Of a DNA stretch of 36,158 nucleotides, positions 23,360 through 31,014 are shown piece after piece; within the stretch, counting starts at the first letter, position 1, and each line of letters opens with the position of its first letter. The stretch is from positions 49,701-85,858 of the forward strand of contig DCUI01000081.1 in the NCBI GenBank assembly GCA_002327785.1. The letters run 5' to 3'. The translations under genes were made by a program, and so were the position numbers. This DNA comes from Phycisphaerales bacterium UBA2218. Its GTDB lineage: Bacteria > Planctomycetota > Phycisphaerae > Sedimentisphaerales > Anaerobacaceae. The notes beneath the pieces were generated by a model that saw only the letters and a program-made list of their open reading frames with translations, did no database searches and was not told the DNA's origin.

Positions 23360-24397
23360 ATGAGAACCTGGAACTTTGGAATCGTCGGAGCCGGGCTGAT
23401 TGCTGATTTCCACGCTCGCGCGATCGGCGATATTCAAAACGCCAAATTCGTGGCCTGCTGTGATACGAACGTCCCGAGGGCCGAGGCGCTGGCCCAGAAG
23501 TACGGCGGCCGGGCCTACGCCAGCTACGACGAGATGCTCAAGTGCAAGGATATCGACATCGTGACGATCGCGACGCCCAGCGGCCTGCACATGGGGCCCA
23601 CCGTCGCGGCGGCCAAGGCGGGCAAGCACGTCATCTGCGAGAAGCCCGTCGAGATCACGCTGGAGCGGATCGACGCGATGATCCAGGCCCACGAGAAGGC
23701 CGGAACCCGGTTGGGAGGAATCTTCCCCTATCGATTCAACGACATGATGGTTCCCCTGCGTGACGCGATCGAGTCCGGCCGGTTCGGCACGATCACCTGC
23801 GCGAGCGTCTATGTCCCCTGGTGGCGGACCGACGCCTACTACACAGACTCCTGGCACGGGACCGTCAAGCTCGACGGCGGCGGGGCGCTCATGAACCAGT
23901 CCATCCACATGGTGGATATGCTCTGCGACCTGATGCCGCCCATCGAGTCGGTGCAGGCGTACACAGCCACGCTGGGCCACAAGATCGAGACCGAGGACAC
24001 GGCCGTCGCCGCCGTGCGGTATGCCGGCGGGGCCCTGGGCCTGATCTACGGCACGACTGCTTCCTATCCCGGCCAGTTCCGCCGGTTCGAAATCACGGGC
24101 ACCCAGGGCACCGTCATCAACATCGAGAACAGCATTACCATCTGGCAGTTCGCCGACGAGCGGCCCGAGGATGCAGAAATCCGCAGGCGATTCATGAAGA
24201 TCGAAGGCGGTGGGGGCGTCGCCGATCCGGCGGCCATTACCCACGAGAACCACACCCGCAACTTCAATGCCTTCCTCGAATCTCTGGAGAAAGGCACGGA
24301 TTTCTGGATCAGCGGACCCGAAGCCCGCAAGGCCGTCGAGGTGATCCTGGCGATCTACCGCTCGGCCAAAGAGGGCAAGCTCATCAGGCTCCGGTGA
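23360..24397 (+). CDS. Gfo/Idh/MocA-family oxidoreductase (cytoplasmic)
   Basis: NAD(P)-dependent dehydrogenase family, 345 residues, typical length. The Rossmann motif GIVGAGLIADFH is at the N-terminus, EKP is at 94-96, and the C-terminal domain begins with LGGIFPYRFND and carries GGGALMNQSIHMVDML, with the conserved histidine. GAAGGAG precedes ATG 23360 at good spacing. It has no signal peptide. Third gene of the rightward operon; probably oxidises or reduces the sugar handled by the preceding isomerase-like protein. Substrate unknown. Confidence 0.93.
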   Translation: MRTWNFGIVGAGLIADFHARAIGDIQNAKFVACCDTNVPRAEALAQKYGGRAYASYDEMLKCKDIDIVTIATPSGLHMGPTVAAAKAGKHVICEKPVEITLERIDAMIQAHEKAGTRLGGIFPYRFNDMMVPLRDAIESGRFGTITCASVYVPWWRTDAYYTDSWHGTVKLDGGGALMNQSIHMVDMLCDLMPPIESVQAYTATLGHKIETEDTAVAAVRYAGGALGLIYGTTASYPGQFRRFEITGTQGTVINIENSITIWQFADERPEDAEIRRRFMKIEGGGGVADPAAITHENHTRNFNAFLESLEKGTDFWISGPEARKAVEVILAIYRSAKEGKLIRLR

Positions 24398-24408
24398 CGC
24401 CTGGTGAC

Positions 24409-24432
24409 CAGAAGGTGAGAGGTTGAGAAGGT
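24409..24432 (+). repeat. Left copy of a 24-bp inverted repeat
   Basis: CAGAAGGTGAGAGG at the start, 24 bases in all. It matches the reverse complement of 24887-24910 at 23 of 24 positions. An extra AAGAAGGT follows on this side before CGG, which is common to both copies. Confidence 0.8.
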
Positions 24433-24471
24433 AAGAAGGTCGGAGAGGTTCGACTATTCGGAGGGGTCGGT

Positions 24472-24860
24472 ATGGAACCTGAGAGGGAAAGAAAGATTCG
24501 GCATTTCCGCGATCTGGAGGTGTACAAACGAGCGTTCAAGGCTGCCATGGAGATATTCGAGCTGACAAAGCACTTTCCACCAGAGGAGAGGTTCTCGATG
24601 GTGGACCCGGTCAGAAGAGCATCTCGCTCGGTGTGCTCCAATGCCGCCGAGGGTTGGCGGAAAAGGCGCTACGCGTCTGTCTTCAAGAACAAGTTGACTG
24701 ACGCAATGCAAGAGGCATCGGAGACGCAGTGTTGGCTGGAATTCGCTTGCGCATGCCGATACATCTTCGACGAGTGTTCCACCGTCTGGACGGAGAGTAC
24801 GAAGAGATCATCACTATGCTGAACACAATGGAGGTGAAATCAGGCAAATTCTGCTACTGA
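24472..24860 (+). pseudogene. Four-helix-bundle protein (S23/23S rRNA intervening-sequence family), frameshifted
   Basis: The intact N-terminus (RHFRDLEVYKRAFKAAMEIF, then SVCSNAAEGWRKRRY and ASETQCWLEFACACRY) is the four-helix-bundle family known from 23S rRNA intervening sequences and, more distantly, the Avd proteins of retroelements. In the first frame the protein ends abnormally (FDECSTVWTESTKRSSLC, stop at 24822). The normal C-terminus, VFHRLDGEYEEIITMLNTME, is present one frame back and ends with TGA at 24858-24860. Restoring one G at about 24774 (GAGTG to GAGGTG) joins the frames into about 129 residues. The gene sits inside a 24-bp inverted repeat. Function in this family is poorly known; RNA or nucleic-acid binding is likely. 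Confidence 0.8.
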
Positions 24861-24886
24861 CGGCTGGAGTCTCGTCTGCCCTTCCG

Positions 24887-24910
24887 ACCTTCTCACCCTC
24901 TCACCTTCTG
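24887..24910 (-). repeat. Right copy of the 24-bp inverted repeat
   Basis: Reverse complement of the left copy at 24409-24432 with a single mismatch. It ends three bases before the stop codon of the next, oppositely oriented gene. Confidence 0.8.
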
Positions 24911-24913
24911 TCA

Positions 24914-25801
24914 TCACAGGGTTGCCAGCACGCCGCGTGCGTAGCCAACCGATTCGGCCAGTCCCGGCACCGGATCATCGGCGTCCTTCTCGTACTCGAA
25001 TGAGACGATCCCCGCGTAGTTGATCTCGATGAGGGCCCGCATCACGTTCGGGATGTCGATCACGCCGCGACCTATCTCGATTTCGACGCCGCTGGGATCT
25101 GCCGCCGACACGTCCTTGATGTGAACGTCGTGGAGCCGGTCGCCGAATTCGAGGATCGAGGCCGCAGGGTCCATGCCCGCCCGGATCGTGTGGCCGATGT
25201 CGTTGCACAGGCCGATCCGTTTGTCGAGGTCCTTGATCTTCTCGTAGGCGGTCGATGGCAGGGGGTACGTCTCGTCGCCCGGCCCGTGGTTGTGGATCGC
25301 GAGCTTGATGTCGTATTCCCTGACCATCTTATCGACGAGAGGCAGCAGCTCGTATTGGGGCACGCCGATAATGACGCGCATCCCCGCTGCCTTGGCGTAC
25401 TCGAACGCCCGGCTCACCTCGTCCTCGTTCTTCATGTAGACGACGCCGCAGCCGTAGAGGTCCAGGCTCGCCTCCTTCACTTGGGCGGCCGCCGCCTGGA
25501 TCTGATCTCTGCTGCTGGTCAGCGGCAGGTGCATGTCCTTGAGAGCAATGTGCTTGAGGCCGACCCGCTTGGTCAGCTCGATGGTCTTGGCCAGGTCGAA
25601 CTTCCGCAGGGTGTAAGAAGCCAGGCCCAGCTCGAACTTCGGTTCGCCTCGCCCGGCTACCGGCGGGGCCGACAGGACTTCGGCCTTTGCTTCGCGGCCC
25701 CCGCCTCGCTCGAGGCCCAGCGCCGGACTCCCGGCCAGCGCGGTCGCAGCCCCCGCGGCCGCGATTTGCAGGAACTCTCTTCTGCCTTGCACCGGTTTCA
25801 T
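24914..25801 (-). CDS. Tat-exported sugar-isomerase/epimerase-like TIM barrel
   Basis: Xylose-isomerase-like TIM barrel. ATG 25801 (MKPVQGRREFLQIAAAGAAT) is preferred to GTG 25807 because GGAG lies nine bases before it. The start is a twin-arginine-type signal (GRREFLQIAAAG). Likely metal-binding strands are IALKDMHL, AIHNHGPGDE, GLCNDIGHTIRAG, LHDVHIKDVS and VSFEYEKD. It is transcribed leftward, divergent from the XylR-type regulator, and converges on the rightward sugar operon. The family includes sugar epimerases and subunits of keto-sugar lyases; the actual reaction is unknown. Confidence 0.88.
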   Translation of the reverse strand: MKPVQGRREFLQIAAAGAATALAGSPALGLERGGGREAKAEVLSAPPVAGRGEPKFELGLASYTLRKFDLAKTIELTKRVGLKHIALKDMHLPLTSSRDQIQAAAAQVKEASLDLYGCGVVYMKNEDEVSRAFEYAKAAGMRVIIGVPQYELLPLVDKMVREYDIKLAIHNHGPGDETYPLPSTAYEKIKDLDKRIGLCNDIGHTIRAGMDPAASILEFGDRLHDVHIKDVSAADPSGVEIEIGRGVIDIPNVMRALIEINYAGIVSFEYEKDADDPVPGLAESVGYARGVLATL

Positions 25802-26084
25802 AAGCACCGTCTCCTTCGCCAGTCGTTATCTATAGCGTGCCGCGCGGTGCGGCGTGTACAACGCGATGCACGATTGCTGATGATACCACAGTCCCGGTTG
25901 AATGTTGAAGACAAAAGCCCGCAAATGCACGCGGCGTGTGGGACTCACGACGATGTTGACTCGTGATGGTTCGCACGGAATGCCACTTGACGCTTGCACC
26001 GCCTGCGTTGAGCTGCTATCCTCAATATCAGTCCGATGGGTCTTGGCCGGTGTGTACGCAGGTTCACGTCAAGGGGGATGGGCC
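25802..26084. other. Divergent control region upstream of the XylR-type regulator
   Basis: About 280 bases between two divergent genes and the natural place for operators of the regulator. A possible rightward promoter is TTGCAC (25994-25999), 17 bases, TATCCT (26017-26022). I saw no clear long palindrome that would define an operator, and no strong leftward promoter. Confidence 0.35.
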
Positions 26085-27269
26085 ATGCACAGACAGCGTA
26101 AGATCATACTGATGATGGAAACGTCACGCACATACGGACGATCCATTCTGCGGGGAATCGCTCGATATGCGCGCACGCATGGACCCTGGGTGTTCTATCG
26201 CAGCGCCCCGTTCTACTGGGGAGCGAACGAGACGAAGAACTCCCTGGTGTCCTTGTTCCGGTTGGACGTGGACGGCATCGTGCTGCGCGAGCAACGCAAC
26301 CGCCGGCAGATCGAGCGAATTCTCTCCCTGGGGCTTCCGACGATTGTCTCGCCGTATACCGAGCCGTTCCCGGGCTCGCCGAACATCCTGACCGATGACG
26401 TGGCCATCGGGCGGATGGCCGCCGAGCACCTTCTCCATCGAGGTTTTCGATACTTCGCCTACTGCGGATTCGGTGATTGCTACTTCTGGTCGCGTGAGCG
26501 CGGCCGGAGCTTTTGCCGCAGGGTCCGCGAAGCGGGATTCGAGACGCATTGCTATGAATACGAGCAGCCGAAATCGGCCTCCCGCCGGTCCTGGGAGGCC
26601 GAGCAGGATATCCTCGTAGCCTGGCTGAAGTCTCTGCCGAAACCGGCCGGGGTCATGGCCTGCAACGACGACCGGAGCCAGTACCTCCTCGAAGCCTGCA
26701 AGCTCGCGGATCTGCGCGTGCCGGAAGAAGTTGCAATCATCGGAGTGGGCAACGACGACCTGATATGCGATCTGGCCGCGCCGCCGTTGTCCAGCGTGGC
26801 TCTCAGCGCGCAGAAGGCCGGATATGAAGCGGCATCTGCCCTGGATGCCCTGATGAGCGGCCAAACGATTCGTGATGACACCACTGTGGTTCGACCCAAC
26901 CGTGTCGTGACAAGGCAGTCCACGGATGTCTTTGCCATCGCCGACCCCTATGTGCTTGAGGTTCTGCGTTACATCCATGCGCGGGCGAAGAAAGACGCCC
27001 TTCAGGTCGATGATATTCTCAAATTTGTTCCTGTTTCCCGCCGAGACCTCTACAATCGGTTTTCCGGGGTCATGGGCCGGTCCGTGCATGATGAGATCAA
27101 GCGGGTCCGGATGGAGGAGTGCGCCCGCCTGCTCATCAGCACCGAATTACCGATATCAGAAATCGCTTCACGAATGGGGTGTTCCGATGCCAAGAATCTC
27201 GCACGTTACTTCAGACAGGCCATGGGGATGAATCCTCTCGCGTATCGCGAGCAACACTGCATCAAGTGA
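26085..27269 (+). CDS. XylR-type transcription regulator (sugar-binding + AraC DNA-binding domain)
   Basis: Cytoplasmic sugar-responsive activator. ATG 26085 follows AGGGGGATGG and gives MHRQRKIILMMETSRTYGRS; earlier codons in the frame have no family match. Residues about 5-270 are a LacI/GalR-type periplasmic-binding-protein fold without the LacI helix-turn-helix (VDGIVLREQ, NILTDDVAIGRMAAEHLLHRGFR, VMACNDDRS, IIGVGNDD). Residues about 290-394 are a C-terminal AraC-type double helix-turn-helix (SRRDLYNRFSGVMGRSVHDEIKRVRM, PISEIASRMGCSDAKNLARYFRQAMG). The order and the 394-residue length match E. coli XylR (about 392). It probably controls the adjacent sugar genes; ligand unknown. Confidence 0.93.
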   Translation: MHRQRKIILMMETSRTYGRSILRGIARYARTHGPWVFYRSAPFYWGANETKNSLVSLFRLDVDGIVLREQRNRRQIERILSLGLPTIVSPYTEPFPGSPNILTDDVAIGRMAAEHLLHRGFRYFAYCGFGDCYFWSRERGRSFCRRVREAGFETHCYEYEQPKSASRRSWEAEQDILVAWLKSLPKPAGVMACNDDRSQYLLEACKLADLRVPEEVAIIGVGNDDLICDLAAPPLSSVALSAQKAGYEAASALDALMSGQTIRDDTTVVRPNRVVTRQSTDVFAIADPYVLEVLRYIHARAKKDALQVDDILKFVPVSRRDLYNRFSGVMGRSVHDEIKRVRMEECARLLISTELPISEIASRMGCSDAKNLARYFRQAMGMNPLAYREQHCIK

Positions 27270-27412
27270 TCCGGACGGTTTCGTGCACAAAATGACGATT
27301 TTTTGGTACGGAATGAGGTTCGGAGTACGCAATGGCATGACGATAATCAAAGAAGGCACCCAAATGGTGATGTCTACTGTACGATGTGCAACTGCCTTCT
27401 GGAGGATGCATC

Positions 27413-28285
27413 ATGCTGCGTAGGGCATTCACGCTGATCGAGCTTCTCGTGGTCATCGCCATCATTGCCGTGCTCATGGGGATTCTTCTGCCCGCCTTGA
27501 GTCGCGTCAAACGCCAGGCGGCCGGCAGTGCGTGCATGGCCAATATCCGATCCATTGCCACCGCCTGGGTGATGTACGTGCATGACAATGATGATTACAT
27601 CGTCCCTTCGCAGGTGGTTTCCGGCCAGAGGACTGCCTGGGTGCAGGTGCCTCAGGACGAGGCGGGCAATCCCACGGCGGCCCAGACCGCCGCGTGCACC
27701 CTGGAAGACAAGATCCGGGGCCTTGAACGCGGGTTGATCTTTCCATACGTCAAGACCCGCAAGGTTTTCCTTTGCCCGGCCGACCACAGACGGACGATCG
27801 GCATCGAGGATTGTCGGAGCTATTCGATGATTGGCTGCCTGAACGGGCACCCGAGCGGCAGCGCCTACTACAAATATCAGTACCGCAGGTGCAGCCAGAT
27901 CAAGTCGCCGGCGGAAAAATACATGCTCGTGGAAGAGGCCGACTCGCGTGGATTCAATTCCACCTGGTGGACGCTGGGGACCCGCGAAATGGGCTATGAT
28001 CCGGTTCAATGGTGGAGTCCGTTGGCGATCTGGCACGGCGACAGCAGCACGCTGGGCTTCTGTGTGAGCGTCCGGCGAACCCCATTCCTCCCACGCCGGA
28101 GTTTGGCATCAATTTTGCAGAGGGCGCACGGCTACATGAAGCCAGAACGAAGGATGACGGTGGGACCCGAGAGTCTGGTCACTCGGCTTGGGCGGGGAGA
28201 CGCGGCAGAGAGATCTTGGGCAGGAATAGCTCCTTCCACCGAGGGGGTGTCAACTCCTCGATCCGGTTGGCCGGATGGGTGTTGA
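27413..28285 (+). pseudogene. Type II pseudopilin-like protein, 5' part, cut by IS66 element
   Basis: ATG 27413 (after GGAGGATG) gives MLRRAFTLIELLVVIAIIAV, a classic prepilin peptidase site (cleavage before F in RAFTLIE) and hydrophobic N-methylation helix. The body, to residue 217, is the planctomycete prepilin-type protein family. At base 28063, codon 217 (Cys in LGFC), the gene is split by an insertion sequence. Reading then runs into IS DNA and stops at 28285 with a foreign tail. The rest of the gene lies at 30689-30856. Planctomycetes often carry many such pseudopilins, usually near secreted-enzyme genes; the role is unknown. As it stands the product would lack its conserved DGHAE C-terminus. 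Confidence 0.9.
28056..28063 (+). repeat. Target-site duplication, left copy
   Basis: GCTTCTGT, identical to 30681-30688. Eight bases is the standard duplication length for the IS66 family. Confidence 0.9.
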
Positions 28286-29795
28286 TGCGTTCCAGGACGT
28301 CCCGCAGGTACACGAAAGGATCGATCGCGCAGAGCTTGCAGCTGGCAATCAGGCTGTAGAGGATCGCCGCTCGCTGGGCGCCTTCATCACTGCCGCTGAA
28401 CAGCCAGTTCTTGCGGCCCAGGGCCACCAGCTTGATCACACGTTCGGAGACGTTGTTGTCTATGGAGAGGATCCCGTTTTCCAAGTAGCGGTTCAAGGCC
28501 TCCCATTGATTCATCGCGTACGTGACGGCCTTGCCGATCGGGCTCTTCGGGAGAACCTCGCGGCCCCAGCTCTCCAGCAAGGGTTTGATCTCTTTTTCCA
28601 GAATGGGCTGGCTGAACTTCTGCCGCAGGCCCTTGGTTCCTTCGGCATCCAGGTGCTCTTCCCGAGCCTTCTTCTCAATGACGTACAATTGCGCAATCAG
28701 GGCCAGCATCTCGTTGGCTCGCAGCGGATCGGTCGCCAGGGCCTCATCGAACTTGCGCCGGGCGTGGGCCCAGCAACCCACTTCCGTGGCCTTGCCGGGT
28801 CCGTACAGGTTGTCATATCCGTTGAAGGCATCGGCCTGGATGTAGCCCTGATAGCCCCCCAGCATTTGTTCCGGGCCTTCCCGGCTGCGCGTGGTGGTAT
28901 AGTCGAAGTACACGTTGTTCACCATGTCGATATGGGGCCAAAGGTATCCCTCGCGAACGCGTGTGCGCGACTTGTCCTGGATCGGGATGTAGGTGTCGTC
29001 CGTATGGATTTTGGCCGAGGCCAGGATCAGCCGTTTCATCGCCAGGACGATGGCGACCAACAAATCGGCGCTGTCACGCACCCAGCCCCACTGTGTGGTC
29101 CGCGGGATATGCAACCCGTGGCGGGCAAAGATCTGCTCCAGCCGATACAACGGCAAATGCTCGCAGTATTTGCTCGTGATGATGTACGCCAGGACCCCCG
29201 GACCGGGTCGTCCCTTCTCGATGGGCAGCGCCGGCAGAGGGGCCATGACCACCGAACCGGCGCCGCCGCTGGGGGCGTACTTGCGGCGGATGATCTGGCG
29301 GACGTAGAAGCCCGCGGGGATGTACTCCAGGATCTCGGTGACGTCTTCGCCGATGCACCGCATATTCTCGATCAGCCGGGGATCGGGATCCAGGTATTCC
29401 GGGACCCGAGGAAGATCCGCAGGCAAGGGCACTCGACCGTTACGCCGAGAGGGCCGATTCGAAGACGGGGCCTTCGGGGCCGAGGCCGGCACCGTTGGGG
29501 CCGGCTCGGAGACGAGTTGTTCGTCCAACTGCTGCTGGAGCTTCTCGAACAGATCCGCAAACAGCAGCCGCTGGTTCGGATCCATGGTTTCGGACTTGCG
29601 GCCGAACAACTGCCGCCGGAGCCAGTCCAACTGGCACTGCAGATCGAAGTTCTCCCGGGTCTTGTCATTGATTTGCCCGAGCAGTTGCAGGACCATCTGC
29701 TGCAGGGTGACCACATCCGTGGGAAGCGCCGACGAAGGGGTCTCGGCCGTGATGCGGGAAACCTTGGAAACGGGAGTCTGTGTCGGGGACGCCAT
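28179..29795 (-). CDS. tnpC: IS66-family transposase TnpC
   Basis: DDE transposase of the element, 538 residues. An N-terminal leucine-zipper-like helix covers about residues 28-95 (LQQMVLQLLGQINDKTRENF, then QLFGRKSE). Next comes the position of the IS66 zinc finger, where the usual Cys pairs are missing; only RCIGEDVTEILEYIPAGFYV remains. The catalytic core starts near 180. HTDDT (Asp266/Asp267) and QADAFNGY (Asp322) are the likely first two acidic residues. The C-terminal IS66 element is clear (NNVSERVIK, RKNWLFSGSDEGAQRAAILYSL, IDPFVYLRDVLERI). The frame is intact. The ribosome binding site before ATG 29795 is weak, so it may depend on coupling with the upstream genes. Confidence 0.95.
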   Translation of the reverse strand: MASPTQTPVSKVSRITAETPSSALPTDVVTLQQMVLQLLGQINDKTRENFDLQCQLDWLRRQLFGRKSETMDPNQRLLFADLFEKLQQQLDEQLVSEPAPTVPASAPKAPSSNRPSRRNGRVPLPADLPRVPEYLDPDPRLIENMRCIGEDVTEILEYIPAGFYVRQIIRRKYAPSGGAGSVVMAPLPALPIEKGRPGPGVLAYIITSKYCEHLPLYRLEQIFARHGLHIPRTTQWGWVRDSADLLVAIVLAMKRLILASAKIHTDDTYIPIQDKSRTRVREGYLWPHIDMVNNVYFDYTTTRSREGPEQMLGGYQGYIQADAFNGYDNLYGPGKATEVGCWAHARRKFDEALATDPLRANEMLALIAQLYVIEKKAREEHLDAEGTKGLRQKFSQPILEKEIKPLLESWGREVLPKSPIGKAVTYAMNQWEALNRYLENGILSIDNNVSERVIKLVALGRKNWLFSGSDEGAQRAAILYSLIASCKLCAIDPFVYLRDVLERINTHPANRIEELTPPRWKELFLPKISLPRLPAQAE

Positions 29796-29870
29796 GATGG
29801 AAGGTACTCTATCATCCAGTCACGGACCGTCAACCCCAAACCAGAGAAAAGACACTATTATTGTATCTTT

Positions 29871-30248
29871 TTACGCCCGGGATGTCACGGGGGGCTCCGG
29901 TCGAGAATACCGCCGCTGTCGATGGCTGTCGGACAAATCGATCCCTTCGAGAATCAACGTCAACTGGGGCAGGTCCCACTCCATACTGTCCTGGTCCGGG
30001 ACGGAACCGGACAGAGAAAAGTGCCCGGCTTCGAGACGTTTGTACCACAGACAGTACCCGCTCGTATCCCAGTACAGAATCTTGACCCGATCCCGACGCC
30101 GATTGAAGAAGACAAACAGATGGCCGCTCAATGGATCCTGGCGTGTCACTGTCTGGGCCGTGGCGGCCAACCCATCAAAGCCTCTCCGCATATCCGTGGG
30201 CGGCACACAGACAAAAATCCGAACCGTACGCCCCCACCCCGTCAGCAT
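29871..30248 (-). CDS. tnpB: IS66 accessory protein TnpB
   Basis: IS66 Orf2-like protein, 125 residues. Family signature: VPPTDMRRGFDGLAA near residue 16, then GHLFVFFNRRRDRVKILYWD and GYCLWYKRLEAGHF. It is needed for transposition together with TnpA and TnpC in well-studied IS66 elements; its biochemical role is not settled. The ATG at 30248 overlaps the end of tnpA, indicating translational coupling. Confidence 0.95.
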   Translation of the reverse strand: MLTGWGRTVRIFVCVPPTDMRRGFDGLAATAQTVTRQDPLSGHLFVFFNRRRDRVKILYWDTSGYCLWYKRLEAGHFSLSGSVPDQDSMEWDLPQLTLILEGIDLSDSHRQRRYSRPEPPVTSRA

Positions 30249-30607
30249 GAGGCTCCCAATACAGATACCAGCGTGGAGACGGCCTCGGCGTCGAAGTTCT
30301 GACGCAGCCGCAATTGAGTGCGATTGGGCAGGATGATTTCATAGGCATACGTGGCCGCCGCCTCACCGCCTTGGGGGATCCGGATCTCGGTGAAGGTCGG
30401 GACGGACGCGGGACGCGACCCTTTCCCGGGACCCGGCACCGGCTGGTCGCCCCTCAGCTTGCGGCGCCACCAGCGGAACGCGGTGACCGAGAGCTTGTGT
30501 TCCTTGCAATACTGAGCGTGTGTTGCACCGGATCTCCCCCATTGTTGAACGTGCTTGTGCCAAAACCGGCCCCGTGGAGTCAACGACTCCGATGTCTTCT
30601 GTGCCAT
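30242..30607 (-). CDS. tnpA: IS66 accessory protein TnpA
   Basis: IS66 Orf1-like protein, 121 residues from ATG 30607, which has the excellent site AAAGGAGG five bases before it; the frame is open two codons further to a GTG inside that site. The N-terminal helix-turn-helix region (FWHKHVQQWGRSGATHAQYC, then LSVTAFRWWRRKL) is typical and probably binds the element's ends. Its stop overlaps the tnpB start by a few bases. Confidence 0.93.
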   Translation of the reverse strand: MAQKTSESLTPRGRFWHKHVQQWGRSGATHAQYCKEHKLSVTAFRWWRRKLRGDQPVPGPGKGSRPASVPTFTEIRIPQGGEAAATYAYEIILPNRTQLRLRQNFDAEAVSTLVSVLGASC

Positions 30608-30680
30608 ACGCACCTCCTTTACGGCAGGTACAGTATCGCCGGGGCTCCATCGTGCAAAGATGGGTTCGCCGGACGCTCAC

Positions 30681-30688
30681 GCTTCTGT
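30681..30688 (+). repeat. Target-site duplication, right copy
   Basis: GCTTCTGT, identical to 28056-28063. Confidence 0.9.
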
Positions 30689-30856
30689 GACGGGCATGCC
30701 GAATCCCATCACTGGCGAGAGAAACTGACCATCGAATTGGGAAGAAAGACCGTGCCACCGGGACAGAGTTATGGGATCACCAAAGTGCCGGACGGATACC
30801 GAACAGACATCGATTACATGGACTACGGCTGGGCCTACAAATTCGGGCAGCGATGA
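30689..30856 (+). pseudogene. Type II pseudopilin-like protein, 3' part
   Basis: Starts exactly at codon 218 of the gene interrupted at 28063. It encodes DGHAESHHWREKLTIELGRK and ends YMDYGWAYKFGQR with TGA at 30854-30856, the conserved C-terminus of planctomycete prepilin-type proteins. Joining 27413-28063 to this piece restores 273 codons (272 residues plus stop) without any frame change. Upstream it is open into the IS element, so a longer fused frame exists but is artefactual. Confidence 0.9.
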
Positions 30857-31014
30857 ACGATTTTTGCGCATGCATTGAACACTTCGTGATGTCGCAGAAC
30901 CTGACGACGCCACGTGTGGAAGGAGGTAGGGGATGAAACAACCGCACCACCGTTCAACAAGATAGTTCAAGCCGAAACATTCGTGGGTAGCTCACCAAGA
31001 AGGAGGCAACGAAA
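30857..31014. other. Gap between interrupted pseudopilin and LamG protein gene
   Basis: About 160 bases with no ORF, clear promoter or terminator; only the ribosome binding site of the next gene (AAGGAGG) stands out. Confidence 0.4.

Larger units (their letters stand above)
28064..30680. mobile_element. Complete IS66-family insertion sequence, 2617 bp
   Basis: Perfect 21-bp terminal inverted repeats at 28064-28084 and 30660-30680 begin GTGAGCGTCCGGCGAACC, similar to the GTAAGCG-type ends usual for IS66. The element carries tnpA, tnpB and tnpC on the minus strand, in the usual order, and all frames are open. It is flanked by the 8-bp duplication GCTTCTGT. Identical duplications and perfect ends indicate a recent, possibly still active insertion. 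It interrupts a pseudopilin gene. Confidence 0.95.

Noticed and set aside
22913..24253. 446-codon minus-strand frame opposite the isomerase and oxidoreductase genes
   Set aside because: Shadow frame; the plus-strand genes carry the complete family motifs and ribosome binding sites.
28275..30302. 675-codon plus-strand frame across the IS66 element
   Set aside because: Antisense to tnpC and tnpB, which are unmistakable on the minus strand.
30314..30856. 180-codon plus-strand ORF as a separate gene
   Set aside because: Its first two thirds are antisense IS DNA; only 30689-30856 is real, as the displaced 3' end of the pseudopilin gene.
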